Origin: Clytia hemisphaerica
Taxonomy: Eukaryota > Cnidaria > Hydrozoa > Leptothecata > Clytiidae
Assembly: GCA_902728285.1 (NCBI GenBank)
Contig: CACVBU010000165.1
Span: 124,001 to 188,000 of the forward strand
Direction of reading: 5' to 3'
Length of the DNA stretch: 64,000 bases
Of this stretch, positions 47,801 to 56,892 are shown in pieces. The notes below the pieces were generated by a model that was not told the origin of the DNA, made no database searches, and saw only the letters and a program-made list of their open reading frames with translations. The first letter of the stretch is position 1. Each line of letters starts with the position of its first letter. Position numbers and translations under genes: made by a program.

Positions 47801-48144
47801 CAGCTCTGGAGATGGCTTTCATGTCATTTTGATCTTTGATTCCATCAATCGAAGACAAGTCGTTCGAATTACACATTTCACACTAACCATTTTGAAATAA
47901 AAATGTTATGCAATCTTGCAAATGGAGGATACAAGTTGTTTAGCCCCAAGTTTGGTATCCAGAGACACTTGCACCAATTTTTGATTTTACTAATGGACGT
48001 GATAAAAAAGTGAACTAAGAGACTGGGTTTGAGTATTGTGTAGCCCCTTAATGGTATTTTTTAATGTGTCATGTCCCTCTGTCTCTCTAGTAGTCACAAA
48101 AGTCACACATCGATACTTTAGCCCATGTAAAGATACAAAATGTT
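44827..48144 (+). repeat. segmental duplication, copy 2
   Basis: Counterpart of 34841-40011 without the two large insertions, and so closer to the ancestral state. Local differences include a palindromic CATAGTATAAGAAAGCCGC-type hairpin near 46322-46375 and a GGGCCGGCGTTAAA-like simple repeat at 46680-46740 that replace copy 1 intron sequence. Confidence 0.85.
45279..47900 (+). CDS. secreted PAN-like / fibrinogen-like-start protein, copy 2 (290 aa)
   Basis: Exons 45279-45551, 46398-46518 and 47422-47900, with the same phases as copy 1. Exon 1 and exon 2 match copy 1 exactly in length. Exon 3 is two codons longer (SSGDGFHV against SNGYYV). Signal peptide MHLIVFVCQHCFVYSNWY, then the cysteine-rich segment, the NCQEIKDVCLNCKSGIH segment and the same unrecognised C-terminal domain. 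All cysteines of exons 1 and 2 are kept; copy 1's KCRS cysteine in exon 3 is KNRS here. An intact frame in both copies suggests both are, or were until recently, under selection. The exon 1 donor has the simple form GTAACTATATG. AATAAA overlaps the stop (47896-47901). Confidence 0.75.
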
Positions 48145-48380
48145 TTATTAGAATCAAAAGAGCACGGAAATTCACAATATTTTAACACGATCTGTACCAA
48201 CCTGTAGTGGAGGAATCAAAAGGCCGTCTAACATTTGATACAAAAACCTTTTTCCTGTATTTTGGGGCCCTTTCAATAGCCTGTTACCGACTACAAGTTT
48301 TCTGCTGGCTATAAAAAGGTCTTTAAAATGTTATCCAAAACTTTGATTTTAGAGTCCCCATTCTGTATTAGATTTTTACT

Positions 48381-48412
48381 CTGATGATGACCTCTTGTGA
48401 GTGAGGTCGAAT
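48381..48412 (+). other. hammerhead-ribozyme-like core, retroelement 3' end
   Basis: CTGATGA, a 6-bp stem (GACCTC/GAGGTC) and GAA in the order of a hammerhead catalytic core, but with one extra T between CTGATGA and the stem and T instead of A after GAA. It is followed by an A-run. Such motifs sit at the ends of Penelope-like elements. The imperfect core suggests a relic. Confidence 0.35.
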
Positions 48413-48992
48413 ATATAGTTTAAAAAAAAAACAAAAAACAATTATAAAAAGGAAAGGGGGAAATGTCTAGTAGAGTTATTTTGTGTTCTTTTATATCTCT
48501 CGTATAACTTCTTATTACCATTATAACTTATGAGCATCCAGAGGTCGAGTTTTCACAGAAAATATCAACCTCTGACGACCAAGTCGTCGTTTTATCGCGC
48601 ATGTCTCAATCTAATCACGTAGAAAGACTCAAAGATGAAGAGCAAATATTACCATATTAATGTCTAGCAGACTTTATCAGTATGCATGTTTACTATTGAC
48701 GAAAGGCGTGTTCACACTGTTGCTTGAAAAAATAACCATTAGCTTGAAAATTTCAGTGCGAATACACCCCTAAGATCCTGGATTGTCGTCATGGTTACTT
48801 TCCGTTGCGTTGATTGCGCGCGCTGAATACAATCTCGATTGGTCAGCACAGGTTGGAATATTATTTCGGCATTTGCTTTTCACGGTATGATGTGCTTGGA
48901 CGTTGGAATGATGCTGCTTTTTCCCCTAGTAAAAGTGNAATTTCAGAGATATGTTTTGGACCGACCTGGCACATTGAAAAGGAGCGATTTTA

Positions 48993-49331
48993 ATCAATAA
49001 TTTATCGATAAAACAAGTCGATGGGGAGAAGGTTAAAATATCGAAAAATTATCAATAAAACAAGTCGATGCGGAAAAAGTCAAAATATCGATAATTTATT
49101 GATAAAACAACTCGATGAAGAAGAGGTTAAAACATCAATAATTTATCGATAAAACAACTCGATGAAGAAGAGGTTAAAACATCAATAAATTATCGATAAA
49201 ACAAGTCGATGCGGAAAAAGTCAAAATATCGACAATTTTTTGATAAAACAACTCGATGAAGAAGAGGTTAAAACATCAATAATTTATTGATAAAACAAAT
49301 CGATGCGGAAAAGGTCAAAATATCAATAAAA
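48993..49331 (+). repeat. 47-bp tandem array before the Polinton genes
   Basis: About seven copies of a 47-bp unit including AATTTATCGATAAAACAAC and TCGATGAAGAAGAGGTTAAA, with AAGTCGATGCGGAAAAAGTC as the alternate form. AT-rich, lying 0.2 kb upstream of the DNA polymerase ORF. Tandem arrays of this kind can lie in or near Polinton terminal repeats, but I found no matching array on the right side. Confidence 0.85.
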
Positions 49332-49341
49332 CTCTATAAGT

Positions 49342-49365
49342 TTAACTATCTGCGCAGATAGTTAA
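49342..49365. repeat. 24-bp perfect palindrome
   Basis: Half-site TTAACTATCTGC joined to its exact reverse complement with no spacer. It lies directly after the 47-bp array and 190 bp before the polymerase start codon. Possibly a protein-binding or hairpin site; nothing shows its role. Confidence 0.7.
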
Positions 49366-49553
49366 AACATCGATAAAATTATGTAAAAAAGAATGGATGT
49401 GTATTTTTTGAAGATTTTTCTGTTTTCTCAAAAGTATTTTTGTGGTCATAACTTTGAAAGTGTTGTCATAACTTTGAAAGCGTTGTCATAGCAACAATTT
49501 AAGAGTTCTGTCCACTCAATTAAAAAAATCAAATAAAAAAATTGTGTAATAAA

Positions 49554-52500
49554 ATGAACAATCAAAATCTGATGATGAAACAAACGCGTAGGGTGTTGGT
49601 GGGGATAGCTAAAGCAGAAAATGTACCATTTAGTGGTCTTAATAAGAGGTCATTGATAGATCTTATTCAACACTACCGTGATACAGTGGGTACACTGTAT
49701 AGAGAGAAGAAAGGCGATCTGAAAGCTCTTGCTAAAGCAGAGGGTATTAGAGGTTATGGAAGTTTAAATAAGCGTAAATTGATAGATACAATTTTGTATC
49801 ATCGAAGGGTAATACAACCTCATATCGAAGATCTTAGTAAACTTACAAAATCAGAGCTAGTCAACTTGGCTAGAAGGGAAGGTCTGAAAGTGATTGGTGG
49901 AAAGAAGGTTCGTATAGCGCAAAATATTGCACAAAATAGAGTCTCAAGTAGACTAGAACCTATGAGGCACATTGTTGAAGATGTTGCTAATAGTAAAGTT
50001 GTTGAATTGGCGTTGTCAAAGCGATTTAGATCTGAGGAAATAGAAGGTGCATTTGATGGTGGATATGTTAGATTTAGAAGTAAAGGTGTTGAAGAACATC
50101 AAGGCGTTGTTAGTGTAGAGGAATATACACAACGAACAAGACACCATGTATTTAAAGTGTTAGAGGAGATGATTAGACGAGGGGAAAGTTGGAAAGTTCA
50201 TTTAGAAATAGCAATTTTGTTTAGAAGGCGAGATGGAAGCGAAGAAACGAGGAAAATAATATGGTCAAATCCACCACATGTTATTATGGAAGGTTCTGAT
50301 ATAGAAGAAGTTTTAGATGAAATGCGTGCGTCTTTGATGCGGCAATATGAAAGGATAATTAATACAATGGAGGCTAGTGATTTTGTGTTTATACGTGTGA
50401 TTGAAATGATGTATCACTGTCACAGGGTGGATTTGAATCGAGGAGGATCATATATTGAACTTCCAGAATGGGTTAAAAATAAGAAATGTTGTATCAACCC
50501 AAAAAATGAAGATGATGAGTGTTTTAAGTGGGCTGTAACTGTTGCTTTGCATCATGATGAGATTGGAAAGAATTCACAGCGTATATCCAAGATAAAACCA
50601 TATGTTGATAAATATAATTGGAATGGTATTGATTTTCCCACACCGAGTAGCCAGTGGAAGAAATTTGAGAAACAGAACCCTGATATTGCTCTGAATGTGC
50701 TTTTTATTGACGATGAAAAAAAGAAAAAGATTCGACAAGGATACATCTCAAAATATAACATGGAGAGATCCAAGTGCGCAGATGTGTTGATCGTACAGGA
50801 GGAAAAGAAGAGGCATTACGTGGCGATCAAATCAATATCAGCTCTTCTTAGAGGTGTAACTTCAAACCATGACGGAGACTTTTATTGTCGCAACTGTCTT
50901 GGTAGTTTTCGAAGTAAAGATACTTTGGAAATACATATTCAAGCATGTAAGGATCATGATTTTTGTTATGTAAAGATGCCTGAGGAAGGTAAAAACATTT
51001 TAAGATATCAAGAAGGTTCTAAATCGATTAGAGTACCATTTGTGATTTACGCTGATACAGAATGTATACTTCGACCAATTCAAAGTGTACAAGATAGGGA
51101 AGATAAACCATCAACTCGTAATGTTGCAGAGCATGTAGGTTGTGGTGCTGCTATGTTGATAAAATTTGCACATGGTGAGTATGAAAGGGCGTTTGTTTAA
51201 ACATTGTAGGGGAGAAGATGCAATCACAACATTTTGTAAAACTCTGAAAGTTGAAGTTGAGAGAGTATTGAGATATATAAAATGCGCGAAATGGAGCCTT
51301 TAACTGATGAAGAAAAAACTGAATATCGCGAAGCAAGAGCATGTCATTTATGTAGAAAGAGATTTGAAGTATCAAAAAACATAGGAGATCGTAAAGTGCG
51401 AGACCACTGCCACTACACAGGGAAATATCGTGGAGCAGCCCATAGTAGTTGTAATTTAGCGCATAGAATACCGAAACACGTGCCAGTAGTGTTTCACAAT
51501 TTGAGCAACTATGATGCGCATATTATTATTCGAGAATTAGCGCAACAGTTTGATGTTGATGAAATGGAAGTTTTAGCGGAGAATACTGAGAAATATATAA
51601 GTTTTTCGGTTCCAATTTATGTTGATATTAGAGATGAGGATGGAAATGTTGTGATGTATGAGGATAAGACTGGAAAAATGAGGAAGAAAACAAAGAAATG
51701 TATGCTAAGATTTATTGATAGTTGTCGATTTATGAAGGCTTCTTTAAGTAGTTTAGTGGATAATCTTGTTGGTACAAATACGGATGGTATCAAGTGTTGT
51801 GAAGATATATAGATTTGGAATTAGTGGAAATAGATAGCAATTATATGGCAAGATTTGAATGTGAAGAATGTAAAAGCATTAAGACAAGACAATTGGAACG
51901 GGAAGCAATAGAAAAAAGGTTTAGCAATTTACGCATAAGATGTGTTAATGATGAACATTTTAGATTGTTTTTGCGTAAAGGTGTATATCCTTATGAATAC
52001 ATGGATAGTTTTGAGAGATTTAAAGAGGTAGGTTTACCTGAAAAAAAGGCGTTTTATAGTCACTTGAATTTGAGCGACATATCAGATAGAGATTATCAAC
52101 ATGCTGTGAAGGTATATGACGCGTTAGAATGTAGAGATTTGGGTGATTTTCATGATTGGTATTTATGTAGCGACGTGTTGTTGCTAGCAGATGTATTTGA
52201 AAATTTTCGAGACACATGTCAAAGCAAGTACGGGTTGGATCCCGCTCACTTTTACTCTGCGCCTGGCCTATCATGGGCAGCAGCTTTGAAGTTTACACGT
52301 GTGGAGCTTGAGCTCTTGACAGACGAAGACATGCTGCTGATGTTCGAGAAGGGGATCAGAGGCGGCATGTGCCAAGCGATCAATCACTACGCTCGAGCCA
52401 ACAACAAGTACATGGGCGAGCGGTATAAGGAGAATGTTGAGTCGTCACACATCATGTATCTCGACGCCAACAATCTCTATGGGTGTTCGATGTCTAGAAA

Positions 52501-53773
52501 GCTGCCTACAGGTGGCTTTGAGTGGGTTGAAGACCCTGAGAGTATAGACATTTTGGGATATAGCGACGGTGACATTGGCTACGTGCTGGAAGTCGACGTC
52601 GACTATTCAAAGACTCTGCACAAATTGCACAACGAGCTTCCGTTCCTTCCTGAAAAGATGAGACTAGGCAAGGTGGAGAAACTAGTATGTTCTCTCTATG
52701 ACAAGGAGAAGTACGTCGTGCACATTGATACGCTGAAGCAGGCCATGGAGCACGGCTTGGTGCTGAAAAAGGTGCACCGAGCAATCTCGTTTCAGCAGAG
52801 TGCATGGTTAAAGCCTTACATCGATTTTAACACCCAAGAGAGGGCAAAGGCCAAGAACGACTTCGAGAAAGACTTTTACAAGCTAATGAACAACAGCGTG
52901 TTCGGCAAAACGATGGAGAACGTTCGTGAACACAAGAATATCAAGCTGGTCAACAGCGAGAGGAAGCGCAAAATGTATGCCTCGAAGGTTAACTACAAGA
53001 ACACGGTGCGCTTCACCGATAAGTTCATGGCCATGAACATGAGACGGAACAAGGTCGTGATGAACAAACCGGTCTATCTCGGCTTTGCGATTTTGGACTT
53101 GAGCAAGACGGTGATGTACGAGTTTCATTATGATTACATCAAGCCGAAGTATGGTGGAGCAGCTAAGCTAATGTATATGGAGGACACCGACTCACTGGTT
53201 TACCACATTAAGACCAAAGACTTTTACGGGGACATCGCGGACGATGTAGAGGCCAGGTTTGATACGAGCAACTATCCGAAGCCCAAAGATGAGAGCGACG
53301 TCAAGTATCGCCCGCTGCCCATTGGGCTGAATAAAAAGATCATAGGCAAGATGAAGGACGAGCTGGGTGGTAAGATCATGACAGAGTTTATTGCCCTGAG
53401 GCCGAAGATGTACGCTTATGAAAAGCTCGACGGAGGAGTTGACAAGAAGTGCAAAGGAACCAAGAAGTGTGTGGTTAAGAAGCAAATTGAGTTTAAGGAC
53501 TACAAGCAAGTATTAGAGACAGGAGATATCCAGTATAGAACGCAGCAGCGGTTTGTTAGTGAAAAGCATCGAGTTTATACACAGTCTGTGCGGAAAGTAG
53601 CGCTAAGTGCAGATGATGACAAGAGAATACAAGCTGGAAATCAAACATGGGCTTATGGAACTTCAGTCGGTATTATATGTAGAGAAGAATTGGAAGTTAA
53701 AGCTTGGCATTTTGATCGTGCATATGACTGGTGTTTTGATGAAGATCATAAACAAGAGGTTTTTAGAGCTTGA
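49554..53773 (+). pseudogene. Polinton/Maverick protein-primed family B DNA polymerase, frameshifted
   Basis: Replicative polymerase of Polintons. Three open segments cover it (49554-51200, 51282-51812, about 51803-53773) with frame changes near 51190, 51280 and 51800, so it is not one frame now. Landmarks in order: an N-terminal region with repeated SAP-like helices (about 1-130), a C2H2-like finger (FYCRNCLGSFRSKDTLEIHI), an exonuclease motif (YADTECIL), a CxxC-H-H knuckle (ACHLCRKRF...DHCHYTGKY), motif A (LDANNLYG), motif B (KLMNNSVFGKTMENV) and motif C (EDTDSLVYH). The total of roughly 1400 codons is within the usual range. The last part (about 52240-53450) is clearly more GC-rich than the rest. 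The start is the ATG at 49554; the open frame begins slightly earlier at a TTG. Alternatively the shifts are sequencing errors. Confidence 0.9.
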
Positions 53774-53972
53774 TCACATTGTGACATGTTAAAAGAACCG
53801 CTAGAAAAGACGGGATAACTATGCTTGCAAGAGGCTATATTGAGATGTAAACATTAATTAGTGAATGAAAAAAATTCGCTAATTAGTTACAAGTCATTAA
53901 ATAGATTGTCAACTTCCGAAAGTAATTTTTGATGATTAGACACAAATAGGTTGAAAATACTGCTTAGTAAAT

Positions 53973-54175
53973 GTGGTGGTTGGCCGAGTGGTTAAGAAGA
54001 CAGCTTTGTAATCACAAGGTCCCGAGTTCAAATCTCACGCAGTGCGAAAGCAATTGCAGATCTCTCATGTCCTGGTTGTAAAACTTGCATGAGTGCGCAC
54101 TCTCCCGTAGTTGAGTTGGATAACGCGGATTGGTTAGACTTCGGTCTGACTGACAATTGTCAGTGTCAGGTGGCT
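53973..54175 (+). repeat. tRNA-derived SINE
   Basis: TGGCCGAGTGG (53981-53991) and GAGTTCAAATC (54024-54034) fit the A and B boxes of a Leu/Ser-type tRNA promoter at tRNA-like spacing. The cloverleaf is imperfect and the sequence runs on into a non-tRNA body (GCAGATCTCTCATGTCCTGG and onward), so it is a SINE head rather than a working tRNA gene. The right end is uncertain. It lies inside the Polinton, between the polymerase and the next ORF. Confidence 0.55.
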
Positions 54176-54422
54176 CTGGTCCAAAGAGACATTCAGGTTA
54201 CCGTCAATTCGATCGAAATTCAGCAATAAACGCCAGGGCAAAGAGTGTTAGCATGAATCATAAAGATTACTCGAGAACAACTATCGCACATAATAACATC
54301 ACGCATCAACAATCATCAATGGATCTCGAAGATAAAAATCCATGGGGATTCTCTGGAAACAGAGTTTTGACTTTTTTTGAAAAAAAAATAACCATAGAAA
54401 ACAACTGTTTAAAAATAAAAAA

Positions 54423-55058
54423 ATGATCATAGAAGCAATTTTCGTATTACCAGTTTATGTTGTAATTTTTGTAATTTATTTTCGCTTTCAGTCTATAATA
54501 AAAGCTATGACAGAAAAAGCAAATGATATTATATCTGAATTGATTTCTGAAACAGAGTCTCAGAGTGATATTAGCAAGCGTGATTTTTTGTTGGAAAAGA
54601 TTAAGAGCGGAGAGCCCATTGCGAACTCAAAAACCCTATGGACTGTAGAGCGACTCGAAAAAGCCTCAGACAAGGTTGTTGATAAGCTGTTTGACAAATA
54701 TCAAAATCCTCCACCAGTCAAAATCAATAAGCAAGAGGCCTTAGAGTTAGGAAAAACTATCTGCCCTGTGGTCATCGAAATGTACGCGGAAGGTCTGAAA
54801 ACTCTCGTAGATCAGATGCCTTATATCAAAGGTCGCTATATAATTAACAGTGAAAAACTCAAAAGAAACATATCAACAAACAAACTATTTTGTGATAATT
54901 TAGCGATAAAAATAGGATCAAAAATGATTGAACAAATGGGTGAAAACTCTGCCACGCGTGTCGGTGTATCTTTAGCGGCAATGACCTGGGATGCTTTGGA
55001 GAAGAGAGAGGAAAGAGTTGAAGTTGGCGATAGTTCTGAAAATAAAAAAGATGAGTGA
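54423..55058 (+). CDS. Polinton-associated membrane-anchored protein, unknown function (211 aa)
   Basis: Begins with one hydrophobic segment (residues about 2-25, IEAIFVLPVYVVIFVIYF), followed by a mostly helical, charged soluble part with PPPVKINKQEALELGKTICP and CDNLAIKIGSKMIEQMG, ending in a Glu/Lys tail. This is a type I/III single-pass or signal-anchor layout. I do not recognise the family. The ATG directly overlaps the preceding small open frame, and the stop overlaps the start of the zinc-ribbon gene, an unusually tight packing for animal DNA and normal for a compact element. Not similar to the known Polinton capsid, ATPase or protease as far as I can see. Confidence 0.6.
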   Translation: MIIEAIFVLPVYVVIFVIYFRFQSIIKAMTEKANDIISELISETESQSDISKRDFLLEKIKSGEPIANSKTLWTVERLEKASDKVVDKLFDKYQNPPPVKINKQEALELGKTICPVVIEMYAEGLKTLVDQMPYIKGRYIINSEKLKRNISTNKLFCDNLAIKIGSKMIEQMGENSATRVGVSLAAMTWDALEKREERVEVGDSSENKKDE

Positions 55059-55254
55059 AGAAATATATAAGTGCGATGAATGTGGAGATAGGTTTTTCAT
55101 GTATAAAATGGACTCTCTTGACGCTTGGAACTTTTATCATATTATACAACCTGAAGATGAATATACATTTTGTAAAGGCTGCGTGTATAAACTTTTATAT
55201 AAGTATCATCGCAAGAATGTACTCGATATGAAAGACTTGGTTGAAAAATGGTAA
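55051..55254 (+). CDS. small zinc-ribbon protein (67 aa)
   Basis: ATG at 55051 overlaps the TGA of the upstream gene by 8 bases in a different frame. The protein has CDECGDRFF near the start and CKGC about 35 residues later, giving a CxxC-x(n)-CxxC zinc ribbon, with an aromatic and acidic middle (DAWNFYHIIQPEDEY). Such small metal-binding proteins often bind nucleic acid or protein, but here that is only a guess. The integrase starts 27 bp after the stop. Confidence 0.6.
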   Translation: MSEEIYKCDECGDRFFMYKMDSLDAWNFYHIIQPEDEYTFCKGCVYKLLYKYHRKNVLDMKDLVEKW

Positions 55255-55281
55255 TTTGTAGCGTGTTTGCACTACAAATAA

Positions 55282-56262
55282 ATGACTGAAGAAACGCTAA
55301 GCAATATTTATTATCAGCCTGAGAATCTTTGGACGGGGCGCAAAGCCATCAAGTTGTTACAAAAAGAGTCTGGAGAGCCGTCCAAAGTAGTAAAGACTTG
55401 GCTAGCAAAGCAAGCTCTCTGGCAAATTCATTTACCAAAGCCGAAGAAGATTAACTATGCTCATTTTTACGTTACAAAACCAAATAGAATACATCAAGCT
55501 GATTTACTGTATTTGCCGCACGACAAAGTTTATCAAAATACATACAAATACACCCTAAATGTCATCGATATTGCTTCGGGATATAAAGCAAGTCGACCTT
55601 TGCGAACAAAAAAGGCGAGTGAGGTCGCAGCGATGTTTAAAGACATTTATAGAAAAGGGCCTTTAAAATATCCAGATGAACTCCACGTTGACTCTGGAAC
55701 TGAATTTAAAGGCGATGTTTTGAAGCTGATGAAAGAGCATAACGTGCCTGTAAAAAGTGCTGTCACAAAATATCATCACAACTTTACTGCTTTTGTAGAG
55801 AACTTTAATAAGCAATTAGCGGTAAAGTTATTTAAACCTCAAGACGCGCAAGAGTTGCGCAGTGGAGAAGACTCAAAGATCTGGGTGAAGAATCTGCAAA
55901 TGCTTGTATCAAAGCTGAACAGCACCAAGCTTGAACGTGTTGGCATGACGCCTGCGAAGGCAGTTAAGCTTGATAGTGTTGAGTTGAAGATCAAGCCATA
56001 TGAGTCGGAGAAAGTCGCTTCTACTGATGGTTTATATAGGTATTTGCTTGAGCCTGGAGAGGAGAACAGTGATAGCAAAAAACGAGCGACTGACAATATT
56101 TGGTCTAGGGAAACTTTCAGACTGGATCGCATAATAGAAAATTCAGGACAACGCGTCTTATATTACCTCGGCGAAGGTCCTCAGAGGGCCTTTGTACGAG
56201 AAGAGCTTATGTTGATTCCTGAAGATACACAGAAGCCTCCTGAGTTGGTAAAAGATTGGTAG
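55282..56262 (+). CDS. Polinton integrase (DDE, retroviral-type), 326 aa
   Basis: RVE-family integrase that would insert the element with short target duplications. The catalytic triad is visible: D in HQADLLYL (about residue 74), D in HVDSGTEFKG and E in AFVENFNKQ, with exactly 35 residues between the last two (DX35E). The N-terminal part (NLWTGRKAIKLLQK, VKTWLAKQALWQIHLP) and the C-terminal part (RYLLEPGEENSDSKKRATD, IWSRE, VLYYLGEGPQRAFVREEL) are the usual Polinton layout. Single intact frame, unlike the polymerase upstream, so it may still be functional or was lost more recently. Confidence 0.9.
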   Translation: MTEETLSNIYYQPENLWTGRKAIKLLQKESGEPSKVVKTWLAKQALWQIHLPKPKKINYAHFYVTKPNRIHQADLLYLPHDKVYQNTYKYTLNVIDIASGYKASRPLRTKKASEVAAMFKDIYRKGPLKYPDELHVDSGTEFKGDVLKLMKEHNVPVKSAVTKYHHNFTAFVENFNKQLAVKLFKPQDAQELRSGEDSKIWVKNLQMLVSKLNSTKLERVGMTPAKAVKLDSVELKIKPYESEKVASTDGLYRYLLEPGEENSDSKKRATDNIWSRETFRLDRIIENSGQRVLYYLGEGPQRAFVREELMLIPEDTQKPPELVKDW

Positions 56263-56442
56263 ATTGCCTACCCATAGGGCGCACCAAAGGTGTAGCGGCT
56301 CAACAAGAGCAGCCAAAGCGATAGTTGAAGAAATTAGAGAATGTAATGTGTTTACATGCTTATTTCTCATTCCAAGCAACGTAAGTACTGTAGAAAATTT
56401 GAAAAACTCAAAAGTTGTACTTAAAAAATATATAATAAAGAA

Positions 56443-56892
56443 ATGGGAAACAGTTTGTCGAAGGAAGAAGAGTGCGAAAAATGTTTGATATACGAGAATA
56501 AATGCAAAGAATATGAGCGTCATATCCAAAAAATTAATGAGTCACACTTAGAATGGCGTGATTTAAGTGAAGAATTACATAAAGAAGAAGTAGAGTGTGT
56601 TGAAAATTTTTACATTGAGCGTTTAAAAATAAGTGAAGAATTACATAAAGAAGAAATAGAGTGTGTTGAAAGTTTTTACATTGAGCGTTTAAAAATAAGT
56701 GAAAAATTACGTAAAGAAGAAGTAGAGTGTGTTGAAAATTTTTACATTGAGCGTTTAAAATATAGCTTTCCATGCTCTCAGCGCACGTGTTTAAGGCAAA
56801 TAAGCATATTATATGTGTTATATGGATTATACGTATTATATGTGTTATATATTACTCTCATATTACATTTACTTTCAAAATCGGACTTTTGA
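56443..56892 (+). CDS. putative myristoylated repeat protein at the Polinton right side (149 aa)
   Basis: Starts MGNSLSKEEECEKC, a good N-myristoylation sequence (Gly2, Ser6) with a nearby CxxC-like cysteine pair. Three tandem 22-residue repeats follow, encoded by 66-bp units (56563-56628, 56629-56694, 56695-56760), each of the type SEELHKEEVECVENFYIERLK and likely coiled coil, with one cysteine per repeat. The C-terminus turns hydrophobic and Tyr/Leu-rich (YVLYGLYVLYVLYITLIL), possibly a membrane segment or simply low-complexity readthrough. Family unknown. The 66-bp units are close enough in sequence to look recent. Confidence 0.5.
   Translation: MGNSLSKEEECEKCLIYENKCKEYERHIQKINESHLEWRDLSEELHKEEVECVENFYIERLKISEELHKEEIECVESFYIERLKISEKLRKEEVECVENFYIERLKYSFPCSQRTCLRQISILYVLYGLYVLYVLYITLILHLLSKSDF

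Noticed and set aside
48938-48938. Single N
   Set aside because: Sequencing or consensus ambiguity, not biology.
48993-49331. Regular repeats resembling a CRISPR array
   Set aside because: The 47-bp units are contiguous with no spacers of varied sequence, and the context is animal DNA with a Polinton.
53973-54050. Functional tRNA gene
   Set aside because: The A and B boxes are good, but the acceptor and anticodon stems do not pair well and there is no long variable arm as a Leu/Ser tRNA would need.
54253-54426. Small ORF before the membrane-anchored Polinton gene
   Set aside because: Its stop overlaps the next ATG, which is suggestive, but it borders the SINE, has biased low-information composition and no recognisable similarity.
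49554-56892. A bacterial operon or contaminant
   Set aside because: The genes are close together on one strand, but the products are Polinton polymerase and integrase, typical of eukaryotic genomes, and the flanks are the same AT-rich transposon DNA.
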